From Cristatella mucedo (Eukaryota; Bryozoa; Phylactolaemata; Cristatellidae): 64,000 nt of DNA. The position numbers and the translations under genes are program-made. Below the pieces are notes generated by a model. The model was not told where the DNA came from, searched no databases, and saw only the letters and a program-made list of their open reading frames with translations. Below, in pieces: positions 1 through 53,539 of this stretch (the stretch's first letter is position 1; each line of letters starts with the position of its first letter). The stretch lies in the NCBI GenBank assembly GCA_009760855.2, contig WPIO01000005.1:2823501-2887500 (forward strand), given 5' to 3'.

Positions 1-683
1 GATTATTATTATTATTATTAAATTTAAAACCTTGCAATCTTGTTAATTTTACCAATCTACTAAAATTTGACATTTCCTTTAAAACTCTTGTTACCTTTGA
101 TCCGTGAGTAATTTGACAGAACAATTTTATTTTCTCAGCTGCGTTTTTTGCTTGTTACAAAATCGTAATATACGCTATAAAACTGGATAATATGAATAGC
201 GGCCAGTGCGAATACTAAAATGACCAATAGGCGAGTGAATGATATTCCGAGTTATCATTAAACTGCAATAAAGTTTAACTGGACTATCCAAGTCAACGAG
301 CCCGACAGTGCCGATGCTAATTCAGCTAAGACTGGCTGGCTGGCTGTATGCAAACTCTGAGCAAAGCCATATAAAACCAAATATTTTTATTAATTCACAC
401 CCGCTACACCTTGTGACGAATCAGTACCGGAGATCTGTTGGGATTGATGCAATCAGCTAAGTACATCAAGAGTAGGTGCGTTCACCCAAAATATCCCAAA
501 AATACAAATTGAAATATTACGAGATTTCTGGTCTTAATTGCTCCATTCACAAGTCTTGTACTTGCTGAGCAGCCGCATTGGTGGAAAGCATTGGGTGAGC
601 ATTCTTGTTGAAGAGGCTATTCACCAACAATAAGCAACGTGACTGCCTCATATAGCCGATGGAACTCACTCTTTCATAACCAT
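1..683. other. 3' flank of the SLC18B1-like gene
   Basis: This stretch probably contains the 3' UTR of the transporter gene. A short ATT run occupies the first 20 bases. I see no second gene or recognisable transposon. Confidence 0.5.
386..391 (-). terminator. Candidate AATAAA poly(A) signal for the SLC18B1-like gene
   Basis: AATAAA on the minus strand lies about 290 nt after the stop codon. Another AATAAA lies at about 126-131. Either could serve; there is no transcript evidence. Confidence 0.35.
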
Positions 684-42883
<42,200 letters not shown>

Positions 42884-42975
42884 GGTACGCTGAATGAGAA
42901 TCGTCGAGAATGCTCGTCGCTATTGCAGAGCTCTGACCAGAGCTCCCACAAGCGTATCAGAGAATAGCACGCGAC

Positions 42976-42981
42976 CACGTG
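42976..42981. promoter_or_regulatory. CACGTG E-box upstream of the SLC18B1-like ATG
   Basis: A palindromic CACGTG lies 93 bp upstream of the start codon, in the context TCACGTGG on the coding strand. This partly matches the CLEAR element (GTCACGTGAC) bound by TFEB/MITF factors at lysosomal genes. The transcription start is unknown, so promoter function is only a suggestion. Confidence 0.25.
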
Positions 42982-43448
42982 ATAGACATCCTGAGGGTAG
43001 CAACTGATCACTGTCTACAGCGAGTCGCATATAAGCTCCATATACAGTCAAGGTCAATAGCATCGCTAGCCTGCTGTCGCCGCCAGTAGTGCGAAGATGA
43101 GGGAATCTTAGAACTGAAAGAAATCCATTGAGATTTTCATTCACTGCTAATCGGTCAGTAGATCGCGAATATCTTTACTTTAAAATTAGAAACGTCACAT
43201 ATGATGAAAGTGCTTCGTAGTGATAGTGATCGCACAATTATAATAATTAGTTACCGGATGTCATGGTCTACTACCTACACATATACAAGCGATCCGTAGT
43301 GATGGCTCGCTCGACATCCGCACTTGGCATAGTATCCTATGGCTGGTTATGTGCAAATGCAGCTGGTATCCATCAAACCTATTCGCAGACCTGCTTTCCT
43401 GGTGCATCTGCTCGCTGCGGTCGATCGTGTAGAGCATTTGTTAACATT

Positions 43449-43570
43449 AATAAAAAATAGTACACTTAGTAAAGCACCCTCAAATAACTATCTCTTTCTA
43501 GGTACTTTAAGTTTTCTGCAAAGAAAACATGATCGAATAGTGACTGGTTGCAATGGATGTGAAAATATCA
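43449..43570 (-). mobile_element. LINE-A 3' tail fragment
   Basis: Minus-strand hairpin and adjoining 3' UTR only (AAAGAGATAGTTATTTGAGG, TGCTTTACTAAGTG). It lies upstream of the transporter gene. Confidence 0.7.
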
Positions 43571-44186
43571 TTACGAATGCGGTTTAGTGGCTCCTCAACT
43601 AAATTCCAGTGCAAAAACGCAGCTCACGTATCTGGTGCGAGCACTTGCTGGCTTTTGACCGATACTGGTTGAGATAGCTCCCTGAAACACAGCTAGCAAG
43701 TTGTGAGTGCAGCACTGATTCAGGTATGCCGAAGGTTGCCGATTTTGACAGCAATAAAGAGCCTCCATAACTGATAGCAAGTCCACTGCCTTAAAGTAAA
43801 GTGGTATATTCCTAAGCTACGAAGGGCCACATGTGCACCCCAAGATTGCAAAAGCGCAATTAAAAGAATATATGTCATAGTAAATTTGAACTGGCCTTGA
43901 ACGATTTAATGAGTATGTGACAAAGTGCATTGCAACATGATGAAAAATAATACATTTGCTAAAGCACCTTTAGAGAACTCAATCTCTTTCGGGCACTTTA
44001 AATTTGCTGAAGAGGAAGTTTAATCGAATTTTTAGTGGTTGCATGCTCAATGACAACAAGCACAGCATGGTTAGAGGTGGCATGCTCAGGGTCAGCATGC
44101 AAGTTTGGCTAGTTACAGCATGCACAGTGTCGACACACATGAGTACAAAAAGAACGAATCACACGGACCCAAAGTAAATGCTGCAG

Positions 44187-44293
44187 AGGATAGCAGTGGC
44201 TGCTTTCAATGCTGCACGCGAGCCGGTACTATGGGTGGCACCAGCTCGTTTGCAGCATTCAAAGCAGCAGCCACTGCTGCAGCTGACCCACGC
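44187..44293. repeat. Imperfect palindrome inserted in LINE-A
   Basis: Arms at 44192-44230 and 44240-44278 pair over about 38 bp with few mismatches and one 3-nt bulge (AGCAGTGGCTGC against GCAGCCACTGCT), around a loop of about 10 nt. CTGCAG occurs at both edges (44181-44186, 44294-44299). Other LINE-A copies lack the segment. It may be a foldback element or a snapback synthesis product. Confidence 0.75.
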
Positions 44294-44401
44294 CTGCAGC
44301 CTAAATACATGCGGTTTTAATTTGTTTTTAAATTTCGCCAAGTCAGTTGATGTCGTGACGCAATTTGGAAGTGAGTTTCAGGCTTTGAGAGCATACAAAC
44401 T

Positions 44402-44582
44402 ACAACAAAATACTAGCTGATTTAACAGCCTCTTTTGTATACCGACAAGAAATCCTATATAGCTATCATCGAAACTTTCAGCTGCAATGTACGATCGCCC
44501 ACGGCAGGATTCGAACCCACGACCTTGAGACCGAGTTTGTGAAAAGCAATCGCCTTACCCAGCATGCCATCATGGCTAAGGC
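44402..44582 (-). mobile_element. tRNA-derived SINE inserted in LINE-A
   Basis: The minus strand reads an A-box-like TGGCATGCTGGGTAAGG and a B box GGTTCGAATCC with tRNA spacing, then a tail of about 90 bp. LINE-A sequence resumes directly after it. Confidence 0.7.
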
Positions 44583-45189
44583 ACGGTTCGTACGATTGAT
44601 AGGTAAACGATTAGACTTTGAAAAGCATGTGGTACGATGCTAGGCCTTGTGGGGAGTAGATTTGATAGGTAGGCTGGAGCCAAGGATTGAAGAGACCTAC
44701 AAGTGAGTGACAGAACCTTGAAGTCGATGAGAGGCATGACTGGGAGCCAGTGTAGATCGGCAAGAAGTGGTGTGATGTGGCAACTGCGAGGCTCACGACA
44801 GACGAGCCTAGCTGCAGAGTTTTGCACCAGCTGTAAGCGTCTCCTTCCACAGGCCGGTAGACCATCAAGAAGTGAGTTGCAGAAGTCGAGACGGGATTTC
44901 ACACATGCATGGACCAATTTAGATATGATATACCTGTTTAGATAACCCCGAATTTTAGCAATGTTATGTAGTTAAAAGTAGGCAGACTTGACTGTGGAGC
45001 TGATGTTGTCGTCTAATGAAATTTTTTTGGAACAGGACACCTCGATTTTGTGCAGAGTCAACAGAAGATATGCTGGCAGAGCCGATTTCAAGTATGAGGT
45101 TTTCCAGCTTCTGAATCATTCTTGGTTTGCCCTAAAGCTAGTGGGTTGGTTTTATTATCATTCAATTTAAGAACGTTGACATCCATGAC

Positions 45190-46400
45190 ACCCCAAATAC
45201 AAATAGAAACCTTTACCTTCTGCCAGGGCTCATGAAATTAGTGCTAAACAACCATTATGCTGAGGCTGCCTGTACCAACATCAGTACAGCCTTCATTTTC
45301 GTTAAGTTTACTTAACAATAGAAACGCCTACTGACACTAGTTACTAGTATGTTGAGACTTACGAACTCTTAGTTACTGCCTCCCCCACTGAAATCAACCT
45401 CTACTCTTTTCTCAGTCGTTCGTTATCATAATCCCCTTTACTTTGATTAAGAGATAAACATAGTCTCATCTAAAAGGATTCTTTCCACCACATTCTCAGC
45501 GTTGTAGCCTACTTTTTCCCGACGAAATAATGTCGCTCTGACCTATTCTTTTCTTTCGACGGCGCATGTAAGCCCCTGGAGCTCTTTTTAAACCATCAGA
45601 GCACGCAACAACGACTCAGTAAGGTCAATATTTATTGCAGCTGAAACACTGATGGTTTTGTTTCCTGTCTTTTGTTACAGGTAATCGGAAAATATGGCTC
45701 ACTTGGATATTTTGTCTCCCATTTGTCGTCGTCCTAAACGGACCAATCGAAATTCCAACAGACGTGCTATCGACAGCACCGAACTCGAGATAGCACAGCG
45801 CAACGCATTACTTGTAAATTACAGCTTGTACGGCATATGACTTTAAGCAGACTAGTTACAAGCTTGCTTACAGTGACTAATGCTTCGGGTTATACAGGAC
45901 ATACACTTGGGATTTGCAAGGCCATAAACTGGCCACATTGTGAATTACAAGGCCATAAACTCTACTGGCTTATGCACTACAAATAGCACAGCCGTAAATC
46001 AGCCACATCCCTGTAATCTCTATTTTGCACATGGTCCACCAAATAAGTGCCGGTTGGCCAACCACCAATTACAGGTACCAACAGAGCATGCTTGGGACGG
46101 AAGCACATCTGCCGCTAAATCCGTCGCCTTGCGCACACATTGATGTGACAAAAACTTGGCTAGCTGCAGAATTAAGAGTCAAATGTACATGTACCAGCAA
46201 TCAGTAAGTCTCCACAGCAGGCTGTCAAATGGCCAAATTGTATAGCGCCATTACCAAAGGGCAATGACTGTTAGCCTATATGTTAAGCGCCGTGTCTAAA
46301 AAGTAGGTCTAGCAGGCACTAAAGAGCATGCAGTGTTCTTTCAATTATTGATTAGTTAAACCCAGGAAAGAACTGCTGGTTTTCCCTAGAAACCAGACGC
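45190..46400. other. Intergenic, no recognised feature
   Basis: Nothing firm. GGCCATAAACT recurs at 45921 and 45951, a local duplication. Confidence 0.4.
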
Positions 46401-46404
46401 AGCC

Positions 46405-46505
46405 TTTGCGTTTCCCTCTGCAGCCAATGTAAAGCGCCTAGAAAGAGATTGAGTTCTCTGAGGGCGCTTTATCAAGTGCATTATTATTATTATTATTATT
46501 GTCAT
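46405..46505 (+). mobile_element. LINE-A 3' tail fragment
   Basis: CTGCAGCCAATGTAAAGCGC, the hairpin and (ATT)n: about 100 bp, extreme 5' truncation. Confidence 0.8.
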
Positions 46506-46978
46506 TATCGTTGAATGATGTAGTTGATCCAGGGATAGGGCTGCCAGGGCGGTACTACTTGTGGGTGCTGCTGCAAGGCCGTAAGAATAACACAAAGTAT
46601 CGGGTGCACAGTCCACATAAACTTTAGTGGATAGGGTAGGCTTCGGAGCGATAAAAGGTTGCGAAACGGTGTTAGGCACAGGCCGAATTTGCAAAACAAT
46701 TAGTGGAGTGAGTGCCGCGCGATTTGCCTAAAATCGCCGATGTTGAGAGAATAAACGCTATTAGCACTAGCTTTTAAATGTTTTAATGAATATGAATAGT
46801 GCTGCTGTATCTTCTAAATGGCTTTTCTGATATCCAGCACATGAAAAGGCATGGATGTCGCTGGGGATAGCCTTAGCATTTTTTCAGAGTTATTATGTTG
46901 ATCACTTTGTCTGTGTCTATGAAAATATGTGTTTTCTTCTCTCCATCTTCTTCTTTCCATCCATATCTCTCCTGTCAC

Positions 46979-47038
46979 ACGCAAACACACACTCACTGGC
47001 GCACACATACAAACACACTAACTTACACACTCACTCTC
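46979..47038. repeat. (CA)n-rich stretch
   Basis: Imperfect ACAC repeats lead into the first long CT run. Confidence 0.8.
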
Positions 47039-47049
47039 TCTTTTTTTCT

Positions 47050-47221
<172 letters not shown>

Positions 47222-47458
47222 CCATTTCCCGCTCATTTAACCCGCTCCCTTCTTTCCCTCTCTCTTTTTTACTCAACCTCTATCTCGCCTTTCTCTCTTT
47301 TTTCTTTCTCTGTCTCTCTCAGTATCTCTCTGACAATGTGATAGTGACAACAGCAGCCAATTCGCTTAGGAGACAAGTGACGTTGTGGTGACGTCACTGC
47401 AACCCAAGAATCAGACCTTCATATGACCAGTCTGTGTGAGTGTGTTCGCGCTTAAGCG

Positions 47459-47629
<171 letters not shown>

Positions 47630-47639
47630 CTGTTCAAGG

Positions 47640-49150
47640 AAACATATGAATAGTAGAATCTGTGTAGCAAGCTTTGATAGTCGTCCTTCAAATATGAATG
47701 TGGAAATCGTGATGGAAAATTCTCCCAGATATTCACTGCTCTTTTCTTAGCCTATCCTATTAACGTTGGAACTAAACTTTATAATTTACTTTGATATGAG
47801 GTATACTTTTGTGTAATACTTGTTAGGCTGAGTCAGATCAGAATTGCTGGTATTTGAATGCTTATAATTGCCAATTGTTGATTCCTAATTGAATCTGGGA
47901 GGTAGATTCGAGGTTCAATGGTGCTTCACTTATAAACTCATGGCATCTATAAATAAACCTCGAGGACGACAATGATTGTAATTTTGCACTTGAAAGCAAG
48001 GTTCGCCGCGTTGCCTCTAATAAACTAACATTTATGTATTTTTACTTCATACTTCGATAGCCTTCTGTAATGCAGCAAGTGCTTAGGTAGAGGTCAAACC
48101 ACAGGCAGTTGGACACTTGATTAGTCCCCTTCAAGAAGGAACCCAAAACTGGATTGAGCTCGTTATAATTGCTCTTGTAACAACTTTAGTTCTTGATCTG
48201 ATCTCTTCATCATCTCTTAGGCATTCTTTCCTTATGCAAGCAATAATTTGTTAGCTATTCCTATGCTTTAGCTTGTTTTTACCAAACCTAATGCATTGTT
48301 ATGCCCTCTGCAAAGGGAATACAGCATCTTTTCCATTAGGAGCTACGGAGAATGCAAATTTTTAATAAGAATTTCTTCCTAACTCAGGTACTATTCGTGT
48401 CGAATGGAGGCTGCTTGAGTGTGCGCATTCCATAGTATCTCTCCTTCTATCTTTCCTTAGCTTTGCAATGGAGAGCTTGAAAGTATAACTCGCACGGTGC
48501 TTATTTATGTGGTGACAAGCACTTGCCGAACTAATCTTTGCATTTAGTGCTACTTGTATATCGATTTCTCCCAACCAGCTTTCTGCTATATTTTCAACTC
48601 TCTCGCCTACCCCGGGGACCTTCCACCAATTCAGCTCAGCCTTTGTTGCCTATAGTGAGTTTCTACATCTACCAACGTTTGCTTAGGTTGCAGGTGCTGG
48701 TTTGTTATGTAGGGTAAGTGTCTGCTAAAACAAAACACTGTCAAGAGAATTCGCTGTGCTCGAGCTTTTAAGGCCATCTTGAAGGAGGACTTTGGTTGCT
48801 TGCAATGTAATGGCAAACAGAGCCATACAATGACTGCGCCAGCCTCGAAAGATTGTCCGAACACCGCAGTCCGTCATCCAGCTTTCTATTGACTAATCTT
48901 ATCAAGGACAATACGGTGAAGTGAGTGCGTGACTGCTTGCACGGGGATTACCTTTCAGTTCCTTTGTGCTCAATGTTTGAGTTGTTGCAACTCTGGCTCC
49001 GTGCAGCCGCGTCAGCGTCAGCTGACAGACGCTGATTTGCTTACGTGTGCAGTATTTGCTCTGTGTGCAGCTTCGGAGACCAGCAGGCCCATCTTAATTC
49101 GAACGGTCGCCTAAGCAAGGCTTGAAGCAGCAAGACACTTTATTATTTAC
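47640..49150. other. Intergenic, no recognised feature
   Basis: No gene or classified repeat seen on either strand. Confidence 0.4.
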
Positions 49151-49156
49151 TATTAA

Positions 49157-49313
49157 ATAAATAAATAATTAATATGACTCATTCATGTAGCACCCTAAGA
49201 GAACTTAATCTGTATTCAGGCGCTTCACCTATGCCATTTGGCTCGAGCCCACGACCTTGGCCAGACCTTGGTCGGGGCAAGCACCTTAGCAACTGGGCCA
49301 AACCAGCACGGCA
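49157..49313 (-). mobile_element. tRNA-derived SINE-I copy
   Basis: Minus strand: A-box region TGGCCCAGTTGCTAAGG, B box GGGCTCGAGCC, GCGCCTGAATACAGATTAAG, TTCTCTTAGGGTGC and an (ATTT)n end. Same family as the copies at 26555 and 40816. Confidence 0.85.
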
Positions 49314-49587
49314 TTATTAAATATCGTTTCACCTAGAATGATATGCCTACTGACTGATTTCAGGCAATCGGGATAACGCAATTTAACTCCCCAGACAGGC
49401 GGAATCCCGTCCTTGCTACCTACCTCATGTTTCGAGTGATACAACAGTCAGTCCGGCCACGGAATTGCAGTCGGCATCCTCAAAATGTTTCACCTGAGAC
49501 AACTGATGACTTTCGATGGAAGTTAAGAATTATGCTTCAGCTGCTAGCAGTTTTAGAGAGTCGGTTGACATCGGAAACCTTTCTTTA

Positions 49588-49958
49588 TCCTTTTTCAGTG
49601 GGAGACTCGAGAGTATTGATGTGAATGGATAAAGATTATCCGAGGAACCTCTGAGGGGTACCTCTGGGCTTCGTTCTAGGTCCGGTTCTTTTCACGGCTT
49701 ATACTTTCACTCTTGCCGATGTGATTGCCAGCACAATCTCAGCTTTCACTTCTATGCGGATGACACTCAGTTCTATCCATGTATCTGTGACATACAGTCT
49801 TGACTTCTGTAACTCGCTGCTTGCTGGCCTACCGACATGTGCAATCAGGCACTTATAGCCAGTACAAATTCTGCAGCTAGGCATGTGTGTCGTGAGCGTC
49901 ACAGTTGCCACATCACACCACTTCTCGCCGACCTGCACTGGCTCCCAGCCAAGTACAA
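49588..49958 (+). mobile_element. LINE-A internal fragment with deletion
   Basis: Plus-strand RT remnant: SGRLESIDVNG-like, FHFYADDTQFYPC, then a jump to the thumb (HSCHITPLLADLHWLP). About 330 bp between the two blocks are missing and the 3' end is lost. Confidence 0.8.
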
Positions 49959-50252
49959 CCACTAGGCCTACTGCACCCACGGACAACAGAGGGTACGCAC
50001 CGCCGCACTACTTGCGTTGGTCGACGCAAGCTGGGGAAACTTCTACGAGAGGCCAGCTGCCGTCTCCTTAGCAACCCGCAAATGCCCGAATGCGCAAGCG
50101 TGGCCATATGCGGCGCGTGCAGGGAAAGGAAAGCGAGAAATTCATCCCACGGAGCGCGAGCTTAACTATTAGCCGTTTTATTCCATATTGATCTGACCCA
50201 GCACCGCACTGAACCCAAAGGAGCAATATCTCTTCAGTAAGCTGCACAAGTA

Positions 50253-51533
50253 CAGTCGACCTTCTTTTATCGCGGTTAATCCGTTCCTGACTCTACCGCG
50301 ATAGGTGAATTTCCACGAAGTAGGATTCTTCATTTATAAATTGAATACTTTCGTATGTAGAGCATATAAAACCTAATTACGACCTAAATAGTTGTTCAAC
50401 ATTATTAGAGCTTCTAGACGTGAAATAACACCCTTAGGTCACCATTACACTCGTATCACATAATATATAATATTAGACAAAATAAGAGAAAATAAGATAT
50501 TAGACGCTACAAATGTCCTATTATTATTGTACGTTTAATTAGACTCACAGTTCTTACACACAACCACCAACCTATGAAAATAGTTTAACTTGTTCGAAGA
50601 TGAAGCGATGAAAAGATGAAGCGATGTACAGCACAGCAAAGAAGAGCAATGTTGCTGCTCCTCTGAAGGCACGACCTCAGCAGGAGAGTCTTCAGGTGAT
50701 GCAGTATCTTCAGCTGAAGGAGTACTAGGTATAGACAGTGGGTGTCTGGATGTATGGCTGAAGAAGAACATCGTGACAGGCAGTTTCTGGCGCTGTCTTT
50801 TAATATGCTTGAGGAGGCTTTCGCATGATTCTATCGTTACATCAAGTGCATTCAGGGACCGCAATGCACGCATCACTTGTGGGTCCCATTCACCAATCAT
50901 GTCCTGTAATTCCTTAATGGTTCTCACGACTTGTGAGAGACGCTTAAGTGTAAGGCCAACCTCCTCCTCCTGACCCCCAGGAACATCCGGCTGCTCTTCC
51001 TTCTCCGTCTCACTCGCTGATTTATCCATCTCGACCAGATCCTCGTTATTTAAGGGATTCGAATGCTTCTCCAGCAGCTCAACCACATCGACGCTGGTCA
51101 TATCCGCAAAACCTCCCAGCATCCGGACTGGCCTAATTGCCTTATCCACTGCCTAGTTGCTTAAATCCTCTGGGGTGAATCCTCCGTCGTCGTGGACAAA
51201 TTAAGATCATAACTTCTTCCGGCTGCCCTTCACTGTCTCCGTCTTCATGTTATTCAACGCAGCCTAGATGTTCATCTGACAGGTCGCGACTGTATACTGC
51301 CGCCAGTACTCCTTCAGCAAGAAGCTCTCCTCAAGGTCCATGCCTTTGACGAGGTGCTGCAGGGTGTTTCGCGTGTAGAGGGTCTTAAGCGCGCGAATAA
51401 CTCCTTGATCAAAGGGCTGGATCAGTGAAGTGATGTTGGGAGGAAGTAACTTTTTAATTAATATACAGTATTTGAAAAACCGCGATAGAGTAAAGCAGCG
51501 AAAGTCAAAGTGTGAAGTGGCGAGAGACGACTG
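50253..51533 (-). mobile_element. Tigger/pogo-type DNA transposon, decayed (1281 bp)
   Basis: The element is flanked by TA at 50251-50252 and 51534-51535. Its ends are inverted copies starting CAGTCG, followed by a TATCGCGGTT motif, the Tigger signature. The minus strand carries the C-terminal part of a CENP-B/Tigger-like transposase. The N-terminal DNA-binding region and most of the catalytic domain are deleted, so the copy is not autonomous. Confidence 0.85.
50535..51470 (-). pseudogene. Tigger transposase, C-terminal remnant
   Basis: The frame at about 51395-51460 reads LLPPNITSLIQPFDQGVIRA, the family block around the third catalytic Asp (QPxDQGV), then LKEYWRQYTVATCQMNI and a stop. After two or three more in-frame stops a 204-codon open stretch (from about 51149) reads FADMTSVDVVELLEKHSNPL and NNEDLVEMDKS, which corresponds to the acidic helical tail of Tigger proteins. 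The catalytic Asp residues upstream are gone. Confidence 0.82.
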
Positions 51534-51535
51534 TA

Positions 51536-52830
51536 ATTCGTTAAGCGCTTAGGTCACGACCTCTCTTTGACGACCATTTGCTTTCTAAGAAATTGGTTTC
51601 CATCACTACGAACACTGCCAGTCAACAATTACTATTACATTCACAAGAGCGGCACAGCTAAAGTGTGGAACATTGTCAATATGACTTGCGGCACCCAGCA
51701 GCACGCACGTTTTCAAGTCAATAAAGAGTTGGGCTCCAAACGCTCTGCAGACGCCTCCGCACTAATGCTCACAGGCAGCAAAACCAGCACTCCTAACACT
51801 GCTGGCTCTTGATAAGGCACGACAAATGCCGGCGACGCTGCAGCCACGATACTTGGCCGCCGACGTTTACGTACGTACTGCGCCGATATGCTGAGGAGGC
51901 GCGGCGGCGGTAGCGGAACGCGGCGGCAGCCGCAACGAAGAGCGCCACGGCCGAACGCAACCAGCCCACGCACGTCCGGTAGAGCGCTCAACGCGACAGG
52001 TCACTGCGACTATCCAGTGCAGCACACTGCGTACAGCAACTATCGTACGACGCTTGTCGTACCGCTGAACTGCGCTACAAGGTTCGTAGACATCGTAGAC
52101 ATAGGGGCACATTAATAGCAGGACCCGAGGTTTAGAGCATACGTTTCCTGGCTATTTCACGCCGCACGGCTTTTATTACGCCTGACCATAAATTATAACA
52201 CTAACAGTTCCCAACCATTTAATTTCAAGAGCTACGAATAAGTTCTCGTCAGATATAATCTGACTGAAGTAGAACACCAACGTTTCAGCAGGCGGAAAAA
52301 AGCATGTCTGCACCCAAAACGCCAGTTAGAAATGTTACCGGTTCAAACCCTCTCAAAGTCGGGATTTAACCAATTAGAAACTATCCGGCAACATTTCTGA
52401 CGCCTCTCAAAGTTGGGTGAGTGGTTTGATGTGTTATCTCTGGTTTTCGAGGTCGTGCGTTCAAGAGAAAAAAATCATTTTTATCATTCTTCCTAACAAG
52501 AATTATTGTGCCATGACCCACGGGGATGTTGAGTCCCTACCAAAGCTGAGCTAATCAAGAGCTAGTCAAACAGTATACTGTACAAAGAGCTAAATGAAGA
52601 TTATTTAATTGTCGCCCAGGGTGTACCAATACATAAAGCATGATGGTATCGAATTTACAGCATTTGCTCTTAATAATTATAATAATAACGATAGCAGTAA
52701 TAAATATGTAGGATACGAAGAGAAGTCAGCGTTTTTACGTGGACATTTTCGTACGCTGGAAAGGAAGCGAGTGAACGGTGTAGGGATAACAGGACGCACA
52801 GTATCAGCCTTGCAGCAGGGATAAGCTCGA
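51536..52830. other. Intergenic with a CpG-rich block at 51830-52090
   Basis: The block at 51830-52090 is dense in CG dinucleotides (GCGGCGGTAGCGGAACGCGG) within an AT-rich window. No exon or protein is recognised. A degenerate tRNA-like stretch lies near 52.42-52.47 kb. Confidence 0.45.
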
Positions 52831-52844
52831 TAAACAACACACAG

Positions 52845-53495
52845 AGTAAAGTTCTTACGCTGACCCATAAGGACTGCCGCGGTTTGGCTCCTTCATACCT
52901 AGCTGAACTACTTCACCAGTTCCGGCCTCCTCGTACCCTCAGGTCCTCTGTTAACAATAAATTAGCTGTTCCGTTCCTACGCTTAGAGGCTTTTGGTGAC
53001 AGGAGCTTTTGCTCTGCAGGTGCCAGACCGCGAAACTCACTTCCACAATTCTTACGCGCCGACATCTATTCTCCTGCTGCTGATCTTGTACCTAATTTCC
53101 AGCCGTCCTGAGGTGCTTCTTACATACAACTCATCTCCTTGACTGCCTCCTGACTCAGCAATGTTGGGCCAGGATAGCCCAGGAGGTAAGGTGCTCGCTC
53201 TTCGTTTCCGAGGTCGTGGGTTCGAATCCTGCAGTTGAGTAAATCTGTATTGCCAACTGCAAGCGATGGTGATAACCGATAAGGCTCTTCTGCTGCTATA
53301 CAAATGAGACTGTTGTATCAGCTGAGATTTCTTCTTACTTTCTATTTGTTGCGTAAGATGACGTCTGTTGGCTACCGAAAGCCACTTATGTTTTGGGTTC
53401 GCTATAGAAAACTCTCCTGCGTAATCGTCAACAGTCTTTGCAGCTTTGTGGAGTTACAGGTGGACATACATTGCATGAAATTACATTATAGCTCA
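52845..53495 (+). mobile_element. LINE-B 3' fragment interrupted by a SINE
   Basis: Thumb remnant (APSYLAELLHQFRPPRTLRS, AVPFLRLEAFGDRSF), then SINE-II at 53166-53307, then the family B 3' UTR ending TGTGGAGTTACAGGTGGACA. Confidence 0.82.
53166..53307 (+). mobile_element. tRNA-derived SINE-II copy nested in LINE-B
   Basis: A-box region TAGCCCAGGAGGTAAGG, B box GGTTCGAATCC, then a tail with CAAGCGATGGTGATAACCGA and TCTTCTGCTGCTATACAAAT. The tail differs from SINE-I. Confidence 0.8.
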
Positions 53496-53539
53496 AACTA
53501 ATCAGACAAATCTCATGAAAATATGAAAATCGGGAGGTA

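Larger units (their letters stand above)
43945..45188 (-). mobile_element. LINE-A copy with two later insertions
   Basis: Tail at 43945, 3' UTR, then the thumb-region remnant (VKSRLDFCNSLLDGLPACGR) up to about 45188. It is broken by a hairpin insert at 44187-44293 and by a tRNA-like SINE at 44402-44582. Confidence 0.83.

Noticed and set aside
50013-50035. Short palindrome around GTCGAC
   Set aside because: Arms of about 7 bp only; expected by chance in a window of this size.
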